Shown: positions 26,385 to 35,323 of the stretch, piece after piece | Position numbering within the stretch: the stretch's first letter is position 1 | How the letters are laid out: each line of letters starts with the position of its first letter | NCBI GenBank assembly: GCA_964645625.1 | Contig: CAZYAI010000002.1 | Coordinates: 99,610-163,609 of the forward strand | Direction of reading: 5' to 3' | Source: AB-137-C09 sp964645625 | GTDB taxonomy: Bacteria > Pseudomonadota > Zetaproteobacteria > Mariprofundales > Mariprofundaceae | Length of the DNA stretch: 64,000 bases | Translations under genes and position numbers: made by a program | Notes under the pieces: model-generated | What the model saw: the letters and a program-made list of their open reading frames with translations, nothing else | What the model was told of the DNA's origin: nothing | The model's database searches: none

Positions 26385-27550
26385 TTACAAGTTCTTGGCC
26401 AACTTTTGAACAAGATGAAATGGATGCTGTGCAAGAGGTCTTGCGTTCTGGAAGGGTCAACTATTGGACTGGGGAACAGTGTAAGCTGTTTGAGCGAGAG
26501 TTTGCAGCTTATCATGGCCGTGCTTATGGGATTGCTTTAGCTAATGGAACGCTGGCTTTAGAGCTTGCTTTGTACGCATTTGATATTCAAGAGGGTGACG
26601 AAGTGATTGTGCCTTCTCGAACTTTTATTGCTACGGCGAGTGCTGTTGTTGCCCGTGGTGCTACTCCTGTAGTTGCTGATGTGGATCGAGATAGTGGTAA
26701 TATGACTGTATCGACGATTGATCGGGTTAAAACACCTCGTACTAAAGCCATTATTGTGGTTCATTTAGCTGGTTTTCCATGTCAGATGGATGAGATTATG
26801 AGCTATGCAAAAGAACATAAGCTTTTGGTGATTGAGGATTGCGCGCAAGCTCACGGAGCTGTGTATCATGGTCAAAAAATAGGTGGGTTTGGTGATGCCG
26901 CAGCCTTTTCTTTTTGCCAAGATAAGATTATGACAACAGGTGGTGAGGGCGGCATGCTGTTGTTAAATGATGAAATGCGTTGGAAGAAGGCTTGGGCATA
27001 TAAAGACCATGGCAAAGGGTATGACACAGTACATCATCAAGATCATCCTAATGGTTTTCGTTGGTTGCACGAACAGTTTGGTACTAATTGGCGCATGACT
27101 GAGATGCAAGCTGCAATTGGACGCTTACAGTTGCAGAAGCTAGATCGTTGGATTGATGCACGTAATCAAAATGCAGATGTGTTATATAATACTTTTAACG
27201 CACAGCCATTATTGCGCACACCACGCGTAATGGACGATAGTCGGCATGCATATTATAAATTTTATACTTATATCAGACCTGAAATGTTGGCTGAAGGCTG
27301 GACTAGAGATCGTATTATTGATGAGATTAAGGCACAGGGTGTATCATGTTTTTCTGGTAGTTGCTCTGAAATTTATTTAGAGCGTGCGTTTCTCAATAGT
27401 ACACATGTAGTGACAGAGTGTTGTTCTGTGGCAAAAGATCTTGGTGAAACCAGTTTGATGTTTTTGGTCGATCATACGTTTTCGAAGTCAGATATAACTA
27501 AGGCTGCTGAAATAATTGTAGGGGTTGTAAGGCGTGCAACAGCAGGATAG
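26381..27550 (+). CDS. pglE: PLP-dependent sugar aminotransferase (DegT/DnrJ/EryC1/StrS, PglE-like)
   Basis: A 389-residue aminotransferase. Visible: a start WPTFEQDEMDAVQEVLRSG, GIALANGTLALELAL, VIVPSRTFIATASAVV, IEDCAQAHGA, and FSFCQDKIMTTGGEGGML, whose Lys (about residue 182) is the PLP-binding residue. With PglF and PglD neighbours it should make the UDP-4-amino-4,6-dideoxy sugar. It overlaps the dehydratase gene by 17 bases. Confidence 0.93.
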   Translation: MITSSWPTFEQDEMDAVQEVLRSGRVNYWTGEQCKLFEREFAAYHGRAYGIALANGTLALELALYAFDIQEGDEVIVPSRTFIATASAVVARGATPVVADVDRDSGNMTVSTIDRVKTPRTKAIIVVHLAGFPCQMDEIMSYAKEHKLLVIEDCAQAHGAVYHGQKIGGFGDAAAFSFCQDKIMTTGGEGGMLLLNDEMRWKKAWAYKDHGKGYDTVHHQDHPNGFRWLHEQFGTNWRMTEMQAAIGRLQLQKLDRWIDARNQNADVLYNTFNAQPLLRTPRVMDDSRHAYYKFYTYIRPEMLAEGWTRDRIIDEIKAQGVSCFSGSCSEIYLERAFLNSTHVVTECCSVAKDLGETSLMFLVDHTFSKSDITKAAEIIVGVVRRATAG

Positions 27551-29447
27551 ATCTTTGCTTTATAACCTTCGTTTTTCATCGAGAAAAAACAAGCGAATCA
27601 TGATGTTAATCGCGGATATTTTAATTTTACCTTTTTCTCTTTGGGTAGCTTTTTCCTTACGTACTGGTGTATTGTTTATTCCTGATTGGTCGCAGCTATG
27701 GCTTTTTGTATCTGTGTTGGTTGTGGGGCTTCCTGTCTTTATTAAAATGGGCTTGTATCGTGCCATCGTGCATTATATGGAATTACGAGCATTTGGTACT
27801 ATTTTTAAGGCGGTCACTTTTACGGTGGCTGTTTGGGGGGTGATGTTGTTGCTCATTGCGCCTCATGGTGTTCCTCGTTCTTCGGTGGTTATTTTTTGGA
27901 TGTTGGCACTGTTGATGGTGAGTGGAAGTCGTTTGTGGGCGCGGTGGCTATTAACTGGTTGGAAGCGTAGTAGCAATCGTCCTTGTGTCGCTGTATATGG
28001 TGCTGGAGCATCGGCTATTCAATTGGTTTCAGCTTTGCGTTTTAGTGAACTTATGGAGGTTGTCGCATTTATTGATGACGATAAGGAACTGCACGGTCAT
28101 GAGATCGCAGGTCTTACTGTATATTCGTCTGATGACCTTTCTGTATTGATTGACCATCTGGGGGTTGAGCAAGTGCTGATTGCTATTCCGTCGGCCACAG
28201 CTAGTCAAAAAAGGATTATATTTAATCGCTTAAAACAATATCCTCTGCAAATTCGTATTCTTCCTGGTGTGGAAGCTATTGCTAACGGAACAGTACAACT
28301 CGAACGTTTGAGGGATGTTGCAGTGGAGGACTTATTGGGGCGTGATGCTGTAACGCCAGATGAGTCATTGCTCGATGTTTGTATTAAAGGTCGCGTAGTG
28401 ATGGTGACGGGGGCTGGAGGCTCCATTGGTTCAGAGTTATGCCGTCAAATTTTGTCGCATGAACCAGAGAGTTTATTACTTTTTGAGCGTAATGAACTGG
28501 CCTTATATACGATTGAGCGCGAGCTTAGGCAGCATGCGCACGTTGCCTCTTCTGCGATCAAACTTATTCCTTTATTGGGGTCAGTGGTGGATAGTGTGCG
28601 TTTAGAGCATGTATGTCGTGTGTTTGGTGTTTATACGATTTATCATGCTGCAGCTTATAAGCATGTGCCACTGGTGGAGTTTAATCCAGCGGAAGCTATA
28701 CGAAATAATATTATTGGTACGATGCATACAGCGCAAGCAGCGGTGGCGTGTAATGTGCGTAATTTTGTGTTGATTTCAACAGATAAAGCAGTGCGTCCGA
28801 CGAATGTGATGGGAGCCACCAAACGTTTCGCCGAGATGGTGTTGCAGGCACTAAGTCAAGTGCATGACTCCTCTAAAACCTGCTTTTCTATGGTACGTTT
28901 TGGTAATGTTCTGGGGTCATCTGGTTCTGTTGTTCCGTTATTCCGCAAGCAGATTGAGGCTGGCGGCCCGATCACTGTGACGCACCCTGAAATTACGCGC
29001 TATTTTATGTCGATTCCCGAAGCCGCGCAATTGGTGATCCAAGCTGGTGCTATGGCTGAAGGTGGAGATGTATTTATTTTAGATATGGGGAAACCTGTGA
29101 AAATCGTTGATTTAGCGCGTCAAATGATTCATCTCAGTGGTTTAACCGTAAAGAATGAAGAACATCCCAATGGTGATGTTGAAATCAGCTTTAGTGGCTT
29201 GCGACCTGGTGAAAAGCTGTATGAAGAGTTGTTGATCAGTGATGCTGTTTTGGGTACACAGCATCCGCTTATTATGCGTGGAAAAGATGAGTATTTAACG
29301 TGGGCTGAATTGAGTGTTTTTATTGAGCGCTTGCAGCGAGATGTGGAACAGCATGATATTGCAGATATTCGCCAATGTTTATTGTCTGTCGTTAATGGTT
29401 ATGCGCCGCAGTGTGGTATTAAGGATCTTCTTGTTGTAGAAATATAA
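27534..29447 (+). CDS. pglF: Membrane-bound UDP-GlcNAc 4,6-dehydratase (PglF/WbpM/CapD family)
   Basis: A 637-residue protein with four N-terminal membrane segments (about 20-140), a Rossmann-like CoA-binding region, and a C-terminal SDR domain. The SDR domain starts VMVTGAGGSIGSELCRQIL (about 287-305) and has AAYKHVPLVE and STDKAVRPTNVMGATKRFAE, with the Met-x3-Lys that replaces Tyr-x3-Lys in this family. It forms the 4-keto-6-deoxy sugar used by PglE. The start is GTG at 27534 with AAGG and AGGGG upstream; the next ATG (27601 region) would delete part of the N-terminus. Confidence 0.92.
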   Translation: MQQQDRSLLYNLRFSSRKNKRIMMLIADILILPFSLWVAFSLRTGVLFIPDWSQLWLFVSVLVVGLPVFIKMGLYRAIVHYMELRAFGTIFKAVTFTVAVWGVMLLLIAPHGVPRSSVVIFWMLALLMVSGSRLWARWLLTGWKRSSNRPCVAVYGAGASAIQLVSALRFSELMEVVAFIDDDKELHGHEIAGLTVYSSDDLSVLIDHLGVEQVLIAIPSATASQKRIIFNRLKQYPLQIRILPGVEAIANGTVQLERLRDVAVEDLLGRDAVTPDESLLDVCIKGRVVMVTGAGGSIGSELCRQILSHEPESLLLFERNELALYTIERELRQHAHVASSAIKLIPLLGSVVDSVRLEHVCRVFGVYTIYHAAAYKHVPLVEFNPAEAIRNNIIGTMHTAQAAVACNVRNFVLISTDKAVRPTNVMGATKRFAEMVLQALSQVHDSSKTCFSMVRFGNVLGSSGSVVPLFRKQIEAGGPITVTHPEITRYFMSIPEAAQLVIQAGAMAEGGDVFILDMGKPVKIVDLARQMIHLSGLTVKNEEHPNGDVEISFSGLRPGEKLYEELLISDAVLGTQHPLIMRGKDEYLTWAELSVFIERLQRDVEQHDIADIRQCLLSVVNGYAPQCGIKDLLVVEI

Positions 29448-29504
29448 AAATGTAGATTTTTTTGGGTGTTTATTAGTTTTTTTGTTAGATTAAGAATAAT
29501 GTCT

Positions 29505-29550
29505 TTTGTACATTTAGTTCTAGAACTCAGAAGTTTAAATACTGTACAAA
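29505..29550. repeat. Inverted repeat upstream of the wzc-like gene
   Basis: TTTGTACA (29505-29512) and TGTACAAA (29543-29550) form 8-base arms, and a TTCTAGAA palindrome (29518-29525) lies between them. They are in the 201-base spacer between the dehydratase and kinase genes. Could be an operator or a weak hairpin; no T-run terminator follows directly. Confidence 0.35.
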
Positions 29551-29648
29551 GTATTATGATGGATCGTGATTCTTATGCGGGACTATCATGGTTTTGTAAT
29601 ATCACTTAATTATTCGACTTAAAGTTTTTTAAATAAGGAATAAAAAGC

Positions 29649-31895
29649 ATGGATGAAAAAAATAGTCATAATGCTCGTGCGATGCGAGAGCAATCTATGA
29701 CAGTTGATATTGCTGAGGATGAAATTGACATTCGGCAATATTTGAACCTGTTAGTTCAAGAGTGGTGGCTTATTGTTTTATGTGCCGTGCTCGCGGTGTC
29801 CGCTGCTGGTTCTTATGCTTTTTTGAGTACGCCTATTTATCAAGTAGATGCTATGCTACAGGTGGAAGATAAAAAGGGGGGGATTGCGGATATTACCGAT
29901 ATGTCCAGCCTGTTAGACCCTGGCTCTTCCACAGATGCAGAGATTGAACTGATTCGTTCACGGTTTATTTTAGGTAAGGTAGTTCACGATCTTAATCTTG
30001 AAGTGACATCGTTGCCTGTGGTCTTACCTATTATTGGTGCTGCTACTTATCGCTATCATATGGATATAGATAAGCTTTCTTGGTTGTTGGATACGAGTAA
30101 GTATGCCGCTGGTGGCGAATTTGCTAAAGTTGATAGGTTGGATGTAGATGATATGTGGTTGGGTGTACCTTTAACGCTGGTTGTTGAGGGCAATGATCGC
30201 TATCGTGTTGAGGATGAAGATGGTGTTTTGCTAGTCAGAGGTGTAGTTGGGCAGGCAGCTAATGATAATGGAGTATCATTGTTCGTGTCTGCTATTAAGG
30301 CTCATGCCAAGGCTCATTTTACTTTGATGAAGCGTCCTTGGCAACAAGTGGTTGCAGTATTGCAAAAATCGTTGAGCGTTACTGAAAAGGGTAAAAAAAC
30401 GGGAATCTTGCGTATTGCTTATCAATCAGATGATAGTCAGCAAGCGATGCAGATTGTTGATGCTGTTGCTCACGCTTATTTACGTCAAAATGTAGAGCGT
30501 AAGTCCGAAGAGGCAAGTCGTGCGTTGGTTTTCTTGCAGCAACAATTGCCCGAAGTGCGAGCTCGAATGGATGCTTCGGAATCAGCATTAAACAGCTATC
30601 GATTACAGCAAGGTTCTGTTGATATTGGTATTGAAACGCAAGGCATTTTGAGTCAATTGGTGGATTTGGATGGACGCTTGTCTGCCATTGATCTCAAGCG
30701 GGCGGAAATGACTGAACGCTTTCAGTCGCAGCATCCCATTATGCAAGCCTTGGATAAGCAAACTGCGAAGTTGAAGCAAGAGAAGCTGGTGTTGAGTAAA
30801 AAAATCAGCAACTTGCCTGAAACTGAGCAGAAAATTCTTACTTTGACGCGAGACGTGAAGGTAAATACCGAGCTATATACCGCTTTGTTGGACAAAACTC
30901 AGGAGCTGAAGGTAGTAAAGGCTGGTACGATTGGTAACGTGCGTATTATTGATCTCGCCGTGAAGCCTTTTGCACCAGTTAAACCCAAAAAGGGGCTGAT
31001 TATCGCTTTGGGTTTGGTGTCTGGGTTGTTTTTGGGTGTTCTTTTAGTTTTTATGCGTCAAGCGATGCGTAGTGGTGTGGAAGATCCTGAAGTAATTGAG
31101 CAGGAGTTGGGACTGTCTGTGTATGCCAGCATTCCTCATTCGGAGACTCAGGAAAGCCTGGCAAAAATGATTCGCAAGAAACTTCATTTGGGTAAAGCCC
31201 CTTCTCTATTGGCATGTAAACACCCAAAAGACTTGGCTATCGAAGGTTTGCGCAGTATGCGTACTAATCTTCGTTTCTCATTGTTAGATTCAAACAATAA
31301 TATTGTTGTCTTGAGTGGTCCTAGCCCTGATTTAGGGAAGTCCTTTGTTAGTTCGAACTTGGCTTATGTGTTAGCTGATGCTGGCCAGCGGGTGTTGTTG
31401 ATCGATGGTGATATGCGCAAAGGTCATCTTCATGATTACTTTGGTATGGGGCGAGAGTCGGGGCTTTCTGGTTTGTTAGCAGGAGAAAAAACATTAGCGC
31501 AAGCGATTCATCCTACGATGCATGATAAGCTATTTATTATGCCTACGGGTATTATTCCGCCGAATCCTGCGGAGTTGTTGATGAGCCCTCGTTTTGAAGA
31601 GATGTTAGAAACTGTTTCTGCTGATTATGATATTGTTTTTATTGATACGCCACCAGTGTTAGCGGTGACCGATGCTGCTGTAATTGCTCGTCGTGCAGGA
31701 GCATTCTTTATGCTGCTGCGCTCAGGGAAAAACCCTATGCGAGAAATTAAGCAGGCCGTGCGGCACATTAAAAATAGTGGTATTGATGTGTCTGGCGTTT
31801 TGTTGAATGATATTATGCCTAAGAAAGGCTATGGCTATGGCAATTACGGTTACTATTATCAATATGCCTATGGTACGGATGATAAAAAGTCTTGA
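29649..31895 (+). CDS. wzc: Polysaccharide co-polymerase / bacterial tyrosine kinase (Wzc-type)
   Basis: A 748-residue inner-membrane protein with a Wzz domain near the N-terminus (IDIRQYLNLLVQEWWLIVLC, first membrane segment about 35-60), a long coiled-coil periplasmic part, a second membrane segment (about 452-474), and a cytoplasmic BY-kinase domain. The kinase shows Walker A GPSPDLGKSF (about 557), Walker A' LLIDGDMRKG (about 583) and Walker B VFIDTPPV (about 662). The tail has eight tyrosines in 14 residues (YGYGNYGYYYQYAY), the autophosphorylation cluster. It controls chain length and export. No wza or wzb is in the window. Confidence 0.94.
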   Translation: MDEKNSHNARAMREQSMTVDIAEDEIDIRQYLNLLVQEWWLIVLCAVLAVSAAGSYAFLSTPIYQVDAMLQVEDKKGGIADITDMSSLLDPGSSTDAEIELIRSRFILGKVVHDLNLEVTSLPVVLPIIGAATYRYHMDIDKLSWLLDTSKYAAGGEFAKVDRLDVDDMWLGVPLTLVVEGNDRYRVEDEDGVLLVRGVVGQAANDNGVSLFVSAIKAHAKAHFTLMKRPWQQVVAVLQKSLSVTEKGKKTGILRIAYQSDDSQQAMQIVDAVAHAYLRQNVERKSEEASRALVFLQQQLPEVRARMDASESALNSYRLQQGSVDIGIETQGILSQLVDLDGRLSAIDLKRAEMTERFQSQHPIMQALDKQTAKLKQEKLVLSKKISNLPETEQKILTLTRDVKVNTELYTALLDKTQELKVVKAGTIGNVRIIDLAVKPFAPVKPKKGLIIALGLVSGLFLGVLLVFMRQAMRSGVEDPEVIEQELGLSVYASIPHSETQESLAKMIRKKLHLGKAPSLLACKHPKDLAIEGLRSMRTNLRFSLLDSNNNIVVLSGPSPDLGKSFVSSNLAYVLADAGQRVLLIDGDMRKGHLHDYFGMGRESGLSGLLAGEKTLAQAIHPTMHDKLFIMPTGIIPPNPAELLMSPRFEEMLETVSADYDIVFIDTPPVLAVTDAAVIARRAGAFFMLLRSGKNPMREIKQAVRHIKNSGIDVSGVLLNDIMPKKGYGYGNYGYYYQYAYGTDDKKS

Positions 31896-31913
31896 GTTAT
31901 CATCTCATGGCAG

Positions 31914-31937
31914 AGAGGGATAGTTCGCTATCCCTCT
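31914..31937. terminator. Hairpin between the convergent wzc and ferredoxin genes
   Basis: AGAGGGATAG, loop TTCG, CTATCCCTCT: a perfect 10-base stem with a UUCG-type tetraloop. It lies at the 3' ends of both genes and overlaps the last codons of the minus-strand ferredoxin gene. There is no clear T run, so it may stabilise or end transcripts rather than being a classical terminator. Confidence 0.55.
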
Positions 31938-32260
31938 GCTTGATGGTAGATTAAATCTTCTACGGGGCGACCTGCAATCAGGTGTTGTTGAATGATGCGA
32001 TCCATATTGGCTTCGCTGACGTTGTAATACCATACACCATCGGGCTGTACACACAGTAGAGGGCCGCCTTTACAGGTGCCGAAGCATGTTGCTCTACTGC
32101 GTTTGACGCGTAGGTCGCCACTGTTTAACCCCGCCGCTTTAAATTTCGCGCCTAATGTTTCATACAGGGCTTGACCACCGCCATTGCTGCAACGTGGTCC
32201 GACGCAAACGATTAAATGCCTGCGGTAGTTCATCATGGTGGGTTTTATGATCTCAGTCAT
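31928..32260 (-). CDS. Thioredoxin-like [2Fe-2S] ferredoxin
   Basis: A 110-residue protein with the cysteine pattern of the thioredoxin-fold 2Fe-2S ferredoxins: HLIVCVGPRCSNGGGQ (Cys about 19 and 24) and ATCFGTCKGGPLLCVQPDG (Cys about 59, 63 and 70), followed by WYYNV. Such proteins often sit beside cobalamin genes. Here it overlaps the cobJ fusion gene by 8 bases, so it is probably translated from the same mRNA and may pass electrons to a corrin-ring step. An inner ATG (MMNYRRH) could be the true start. Partner and electron source are not shown. Confidence 0.85.
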   Translation of the reverse strand: MTEIIKPTMMNYRRHLIVCVGPRCSNGGGQALYETLGAKFKAAGLNSGDLRVKRSRATCFGTCKGGPLLCVQPDGVWYYNVSEANMDRIIQQHLIAGRPVEDLIYHQAEG

Positions 32261-33590
32261 GGGTTTGCTCTATGATACTTTGCCAGTGTTGTTGAAATGC
32301 TGTCAGGTTTTCTGCTGCTATGCTATCGCCTTGGCGAACCAGTAGCAGGCGGAATACATTGTTACCGCAATGATCGAGGAACTGTACGCCCATGGATTGC
32401 GTATTGCGTTGGAAGAAAAATCCGTGATCAACGTTTTGCCAGTCAATATGAACATGGAAGGCTTCGGTAACACAATTGAGCCATGCACCTCGTTGCTGCC
32501 ACACATCCCCTTGCAATAGGCATTCGCTCACTGCACCGCTAGGGCTGCGGATGACTGCGCGCAAGCGTCCCCATTGGGGTAGCGCGGCAATGACTGTTGC
32601 CAATTGTTCTTTGTGCATACGCGTTGCGCGGTAGTCAGTGCTGTCATCATCTGCTGCTACAGCGGTGAATATTTCACCCAAAGGTGCTTGGAAGTGTTGG
32701 CTTGCTGCTTCCCACGTCGCTTGTTGTTGATGTAGCCAGTGGCGTACTTCCGCATGCCAACCATCGAGTCCCATGCTTAAAGATCGTCCCGCCCGTTCAC
32801 CCTCGTGGGTTTTGCCATCCTCATTGTATTTATTCCCATAGCCGCGTGGCGTAATCAACAAGCCTTGCTGCACATAGGATGAGCTGTTGCCAATCAGTAC
32901 CGTGGTTAGCATGCCAATATCACAATCAGCCAGTTGTTCGAGAGTGGTCATTTGAATGGTTTGGCGACGACGGTAGGCTGATTTGACGATGGCAACAGGC
33001 GTGCTAGTAGCGCGGTATTGCAGCAATAGACGTTGTGCTTCAACAATCTGTTGGGTGCGGCGACCAGATTTCGGGTTATACAAGCCAATCACAAAATCAG
33101 CTTGCCCTGCTGCGACGATGCGCCGCCGAATCACAGGCCATGGCGTGAGAAGGTCGGATAAGGAGATGGAACAAAAATCATGGGTAAGCGGCGCGCCAAC
33201 TAAGGAGGCACAGGCATTCAGTGCAGTGGTGCCAGGTATGACTTCCACGCTAATGGGCGAGTCAGGTGTCCAGCCCTGTTGTAGTAATACTTCATAGGTG
33301 GGGCCAGCCATGCCATAGACACCGACATCGCCAGAAGAGATCAATGCTACAGCATGACCTTGTTGCGCCATTTCCCATGCTTCTAAGCAACGGTCAATTT
33401 CTTCCGTCATGCCTTTGCGGATGACGGTTTTACCGTCAAGTAGGTCTTCCACTAATTTAATGTAGGTGCTGTAACCGATCACAACATCGGCTTCGGCGAT
33501 GGCAGCACGAGCGCGAAAGCTCATGTGTGCTGCATCACCGGGGCCGAAGCCGACCAGCATGATTTTGCCTGATTGCAGGGGGGTGTCCAT
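32253..33590 (-). CDS. cobJ: Precorrin-3B C17-methyltransferase (CobJ/CbiH) fused to a HemS-like heme-handling domain
   Basis: Residues 1-255 form a complete CobJ/CbiH SAM-dependent tetrapyrrole methyltransferase: MLVGFGPGDAAHM, ISSGDVGVYGMAGPTYE (85-101), VIPGTTALNACASLVGAPL, GLYNPKSGRR and TVLIGNSS. Residues 275-445 are extra. They contain MHKEQLATVIAALPQWGRLR (325-344), GAWLNCVTEAFHVHID (368-383), VDHGFFFQ (387-394) and GVQFLDHCGNNVFRLLL (401-417), matching the order and spacing of one repeat of HemS/HmuS hemin-degrading proteins (LLEALPxLGEV, LRLFLSxWHHGFAV, SLQFFDxxGxAVHKV). Usual CobJ is about 250 residues. Methyltransferase role is firm; the role of the C-terminal domain is unknown. 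Confidence 0.88.
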   Translation of the reverse strand: MDTPLQSGKIMLVGFGPGDAAHMSFRARAAIAEADVVIGYSTYIKLVEDLLDGKTVIRKGMTEEIDRCLEAWEMAQQGHAVALISSGDVGVYGMAGPTYEVLLQQGWTPDSPISVEVIPGTTALNACASLVGAPLTHDFCSISLSDLLTPWPVIRRRIVAAGQADFVIGLYNPKSGRRTQQIVEAQRLLLQYRATSTPVAIVKSAYRRRQTIQMTTLEQLADCDIGMLTTVLIGNSSSYVQQGLLITPRGYGNKYNEDGKTHEGERAGRSLSMGLDGWHAEVRHWLHQQQATWEAASQHFQAPLGEIFTAVAADDDSTDYRATRMHKEQLATVIAALPQWGRLRAVIRSPSGAVSECLLQGDVWQQRGAWLNCVTEAFHVHIDWQNVDHGFFFQRNTQSMGVQFLDHCGNNVFRLLLVRQGDSIAAENLTAFQQHWQSIIEQTHD

Positions 33591-33678
33591 GATTAAATCA
33601 TACCTCTATATAGGGTTAATGCCCGTAACATAGCGGAAATGATGAGATATTCAAAGATTGAAACCTCTCAGATTGCAT

Positions 33679-35082
33679 TTACCCTTGAAGTTGTGCCATA
33701 CCATCGCGTAAGCGGCGTAAACATTCGTCTTTGCCAATAAGTTCCAATGTCACATCAATCGGTGGTGATACTGGTACGCCTGCAAGCAGGATGCGAATAG
33801 GTTGCGCCAGTTTCCCCATACCGACGGCATTGCGCTCGCAGATGTCAGCAATCAATTGGTGCAATGCTTCACCATTCCATGCTGCCATGCTGTTGGCTTC
33901 ATCAATGAATGCCTGTAACAATGGCCAAGTTCCTTCTTTCATGTTCTTTTTGACAGCTTTTTCGTCGTATGCTTGCGGGGCGTGAAAAAAGAAGCGTGCA
34001 CCGTTAGCGAGTTCTAATAGGTTTTTACTGCGTTCTTGTAGCGAGGCAATCACTGCTGGCAGGGGCGGTTGTTGGCAATCCTCAGCTAAATCCAAGGTTT
34101 GGCGCAATAGGGGCGCGAGTTCTTCAGGCGCGCTATGACGCAGGTGGTGAGCGTTGAGCCAATCTAATTTTTGTTGGTCGAAGCGCGCTGCTGATGTGCC
34201 GACCTGTGCCAAATCGAAGTATTCTACCAACTGTGCCATACTAAAAACTTCATCGTCACCATGTGACCAACCCAAGCGAGCCAAGTAGTTCACTACGGCT
34301 GCTGGTAAATAACCCTGTTCACGGTATTCGGTGATGGCAACAGAGCCGTGGCGTTTTGACATTTTTGCCCCATCAGGCCCGTGAATCAAAGGGATGTGGG
34401 CGAAGGTAGGAACGGCTAAACCCAAGGCTTGGTAGAGTTGAATCTGGCGCGGTGTGTTATTTAAATGGTCGGAGCCGCGAATCACATGGGTGATCCCCAT
34501 GGCGGCATCATCGACGACCACGGCAAGGTTGTAGGTCGGTGTGCCATCGGAACGCATGATGATGAGGTCATCCAATTCTTGATTAGGGAAGGCGACCAAG
34601 CCTAGTACCATGTCGTTGACCACTGTTTCGCCTTCATCGGGGGAGCGGAAGCGTACGACATAGGGCGCATCATCGGCATGTTCGTCAGTTCCCTTGCGGC
34701 AGCGACCATCATACATTGGTTTTTGACCAGCAGCGCGTTGTGTTTCGCGCATATCATCAAGGGTTTCGCGGCTGCAATAGCAGCGGTAAGCCTTGCCTTC
34801 AGCCAGCAGTTTTTCCACCGCTTTAATGTGTTCATCTTGACGAGCCGATTGATAAATCTCTTGATCGTCCCAATCCAAGCCTAACCAACGAAGCCCATCT
34901 AAAATAACCTGCGTGGCTTCATCGGTGGAGCGTTCGCGGTCGGTATCTTCGATGCGTAGGGTGAATGTGCCACCATGACGGCGCGCATAGAGCCAAGAAA
35001 AAAGAGCGGTTCTTGCGCCGCCAATATGTAGCATCCCTGTAGGGGAAGGGGCAAAGCGTGTGCGAATGGTTGTCATGAGCAT
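33679..35082 (-). CDS. gltX: Glutamyl-tRNA synthetase
   Basis: A class I synthetase charging tRNA-Glu. The 467-residue protein has the HIGH-type motif PSPTGMLHIGGARTALFSWL at the N-terminus and KMSKRHGSV (about 241-249). It also has a Cys cluster (YRCYCSRETL ... YDGRCRKG) fitting the zinc-binding form. The ATG at 35082 has AGGA five bases upstream; ATG at 35076 (MTTIRTRF) is possible. It diverges from the yceD-rpmF-fab operon, with 241 bases between. Confidence 0.97.
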   Translation of the reverse strand: MLMTTIRTRFAPSPTGMLHIGGARTALFSWLYARRHGGTFTLRIEDTDRERSTDEATQVILDGLRWLGLDWDDQEIYQSARQDEHIKAVEKLLAEGKAYRCYCSRETLDDMRETQRAAGQKPMYDGRCRKGTDEHADDAPYVVRFRSPDEGETVVNDMVLGLVAFPNQELDDLIIMRSDGTPTYNLAVVVDDAAMGITHVIRGSDHLNNTPRQIQLYQALGLAVPTFAHIPLIHGPDGAKMSKRHGSVAITEYREQGYLPAAVVNYLARLGWSHGDDEVFSMAQLVEYFDLAQVGTSAARFDQQKLDWLNAHHLRHSAPEELAPLLRQTLDLAEDCQQPPLPAVIASLQERSKNLLELANGARFFFHAPQAYDEKAVKKNMKEGTWPLLQAFIDEANSMAAWNGEALHQLIADICERNAVGMGKLAQPIRILLAGVPVSPPIDVTLELIGKDECLRRLRDGMAQLQG

Positions 35083-35235
35083 TGTGTTCCTGATAAATAA
35101 AGTCGCGCCATGCTTACGCAGTGACCACCTGAATACAACCTGATTGAAACCTTTGCGTGCAAGCTTTTACTTTCGCTGTCGGCATAAGTAGACACAGTGT
35201 ACGGCGGGCTAGATGGGTGAATATTGTGATTTTCC

Positions 35236-35263
35236 TTGACCCACTAACGGCTTTCATGATAAT
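35236..35263 (+). promoter_or_regulatory. Predicted sigma-70 promoter of yceD-rpmF-plsX-fab
   Basis: TTGACC (35236-35241), a 16-base spacer, then GATAAT (35258-35263). It lies 60 bases before the yceD start, in the gltX/yceD divergent spacer. Five of six bases match at each hexamer. Confidence 0.55.
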
Positions 35264-35323
35264 GCCGCGCTCTTTTTATACCATAGCCTGTGTAATCTTT
35301 GTTATTGGGCGTACAGGATGAGC

